In this document: piece by piece, positions 62,861-64,000 of the stretch
How positions within the stretch are numbered: position 1 is the stretch's first letter
Layout: each line of letters begins with the position of its first letter
Assembly: GCA_963737835.1 (NCBI GenBank)
Contig: CAVTUH010000001.1
Location: 2,480,001-2,544,000 of the forward strand
Reading direction: 5' to 3'
Origin: Palsa-1248 sp963737835
Lineage (GTDB): Bacteria; Gemmatimonadota; Gemmatimonadetes; Gemmatimonadales; Gemmatimonadaceae
Length of the DNA stretch: 64,000 bases
Position numbers and translations under genes: made by a program
The notes under the pieces: generated by a model
What the model was told of the DNA's origin: nothing
Databases searched by the model: none
What the model saw: only the letters and a program-made list of their open reading frames with translations

Positions 62861-63518
62861 ATGCCACTTCGATCTCGAGGAGTGGTACATCCTCGCCATT
62901 GTGGACGTGCAGGGTCAACGCGCGCAGTGCGTGGACGATCGCGGTGTGACCGGAGAACGCGTCGGGCGGGTACGTGGTCGCGACCGCGATGGCGCGCATG
63001 CCGGCGGCCTGCGCGGCTTCGACACCGAGGGGTGCGTCCTCAACGACGATGCAGTCGTGCGGTGCACGGCCCAGGCGGGCGGCTGCCGCGAGATAGCCTT
63101 CGGGATCTGGCTTGCCGGAGCGCACCTCATCGGCGCACACCATCACGGCGGGCACCGGGAGTCCGACATGCCGCAGCCGGTGCATGGCCACCGCGCGCAC
63201 CCCGGATGTGACGACGGCCCAACGATCGGGCGGCAGGCGGTCGAGCAACTCGCGCGCGCCTTTCACCTCGCAGATGCCGGTCGTCACCTGGGCTTCCGCG
63301 GCGACGAGCATCGCCATTTCCGCGGCCGCGTTCAAGTGCGGCGCCGCGATGCGCACGATCTCGAGCGCGCGTCGGCCGTGGGCGAGGCCGAGCACACCGG
63401 CGGGGTCGAGACCATGCTGTGCGGACCATTGCCGCCACATCTTCTCGATGCACGCTGTCGAGTCGACCAGGACACCGTCCAGATCGAACAGCAGCGCCTC
63501 GCACGCGAGGCGTGTCAT
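62838..63518 (-). CDS. HAD-family phosphatase (sugar-phosphatase-like)
   Basis: 226 residues. Motif I FDLDGVLVDS, motif II VVTSG, motif III Lys in RSGKPDPEGYL and acidic motif IV VVEDAPLGVEAAQAAGM, as in beta-phosphoglucomutase / sugar-phosphatase types with an alpha-helical cap. ATG 63518 is used; the upstream frame is not coding. Substrate unknown; the 2-deoxyglucose-6-phosphatase and glycerol-phosphatase groups are closest. Confidence 0.85.
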   Translation of the reverse strand: MTRLACEALLFDLDGVLVDSTACIEKMWRQWSAQHGLDPAGVLGLAHGRRALEIVRIAAPHLNAAAEMAMLVAAEAQVTTGICEVKGARELLDRLPPDRWAVVTSGVRAVAMHRLRHVGLPVPAVMVCADEVRSGKPDPEGYLAAAARLGRAPHDCIVVEDAPLGVEAAQAAGMRAIAVATTYPPDAFSGHTAIVHALRALTLHVHNGEDVPLLEIEVASEATALA

Positions 63519-63652
63519 GTGGCCATCAGTCAGGCCAGGCAACTCAGTCAGCGGTTGAACGCAGCGTCTCCGATCAAACGTTGTCGACGGTCTCTGGCCT
63601 GGCCAGTCTACCATGGTCGCAGTGGTCGCGCCAAAGATCGAAAAGTGGAACG

Positions 63653-63683
63653 ACCGGGTGACGGGCGACGGGTTACGGGTTAC
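63653..63683. repeat. ACGGGTK heptad run
   Basis: CCGGGTG ACGGGCG ACGGGTT ACGGGTT, a run of 7-bp units like those at 31002-31037, without a visible mirror arm. Confidence 0.5.
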
Positions 63684-63709
63684 TTTCGTCGCGGTCACGT
63701 CGAGGCGAG

Positions 63710-64000
63710 ATGCGGAATCCCATTCACGCTTGCTGTCATGTGGCGGCAGTTGCCACGCTCGCCGCCGCTACGCTGTCCGCCCAGGAGCTTCCTCGGTGGC
63801 GCGCCGAGGACGCGGGGATGTCGACGGCGCGCCTGGCACGTATTCATGTCGCGATGCAAGGGTTCGTGGGTCGGCACGAGGTGGCGGGTGTCGTGACGCT
63901 GATTGCGCGGCACGGGCACATTGTCTGGCTCGATAGCACTGGATGGCAAGACATGAGCGGCAAGGTCCCGATGCAATCGACGACGATCTTCCGCATGGCA
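63710..64000 (+). CDS. Serine hydrolase / class C beta-lactamase-like (partial)
   Basis: 97 codons to the window edge. Signal peptide with VAAVATLAAATLSAQ, then LPRWRAEDAGMSTARLARI and VVTLIARHGHIVWLDSTGWQD, typical of the beta-lactamase-like hydrolases. The window ends at TIFRMA, just before the expected catalytic SxxK. A penicillin-binding-like esterase or beta-lactamase. Weak GAGGCGAG precedes ATG 63710. Confidence 0.85.
   Translation, partial: MRNPIHACCHVAAVATLAAATLSAQELPRWRAEDAGMSTARLARIHVAMQGFVGRHEVAGVVTLIARHGHIVWLDSTGWQDMSGKVPMQSTTIFRMA

Overview
The window is high-GC bacterial chromosome with about 60 genes. Gene content and style (carboxypeptidase-regulatory-like surface protein, GSI-alpha-like glutamine synthetase, futalosine-type MqnD, many non-SD starts, abundant intergenic palindromes) suggest a member of Gemmatimonadota or a relative. 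That assignment is inference from memory, not a search.

Layout. 1-1640: truncated surface protein and a small membrane protein. 1652-2844: complete IS5-type element. 2874-4975: metallophosphoesterase, zinc ribbon, cytidylate-kinase-like protein. 4985-12371: arginine regulon, argH-argG and argR on the minus strand, argC-argB-argD-argA on the plus strand, with two near-identical ArgR-type operators (before argG and at the argC start). 12517-18783: Smr protein, Crp/Fnr regulator, a degenerate [FeFe]-hydrogenase-like protein, M28 peptidase, histone-H1-like protein. 18898-21854: three-gene proton-translocating transhydrogenase. 21875-30690: alpha/beta hydrolase, a predicted SELENOPROTEIN (thioredoxin-NHL, in-frame TGA at the redox cysteine), desaturase, YggX, GH3, NlpC/P60, NrtR-like regulator, cold-shock protein. 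31151-37716: zinc ribbons, SPFH protein, S41 protease, a frameshifted small gene, RepA-like initiator, SDR and MerR pair. 37912-43968: acidic/basic protein, WrbA-like flavoprotein, HD-GYP regulator plus GAF histidine kinase, MqnD. 43965-51229: zinc-ribbon membrane protein, glnA, ECF sigma and anti-sigma, PH-domain protein, thioredoxin-like protein, and a membrane-anchored paralogue of the hydrogenase-like protein. 51399-64000: frameshifted penicillin acylase, GlsB-type protein, Lhr helicase, phosphonate pair (FAD oxidase and PhnX), SnoaL, cupin, HAD phosphatase, start of a serine beta-lactamase-like hydrolase.

Two things stand out. First, the gene at 23117-24613 is read through an in-frame TGA exactly where the family has the first cysteine of CxxC, and a perfect hairpin at the right distance resembles a bacterial SECIS. 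Second, nearly every gene boundary carries one of several families of large inverted repeats. Their arms, although unrelated in sequence, are mostly built of 7-bp tandem units (TTRGACG, GGAGAAA, AGAAAGT, GGGGTCT) around a terminator hairpin or GC-rich clamp, and some of them supply the stop codon of the adjacent gene.

No rRNA, tRNA or CRISPR array was recognised.
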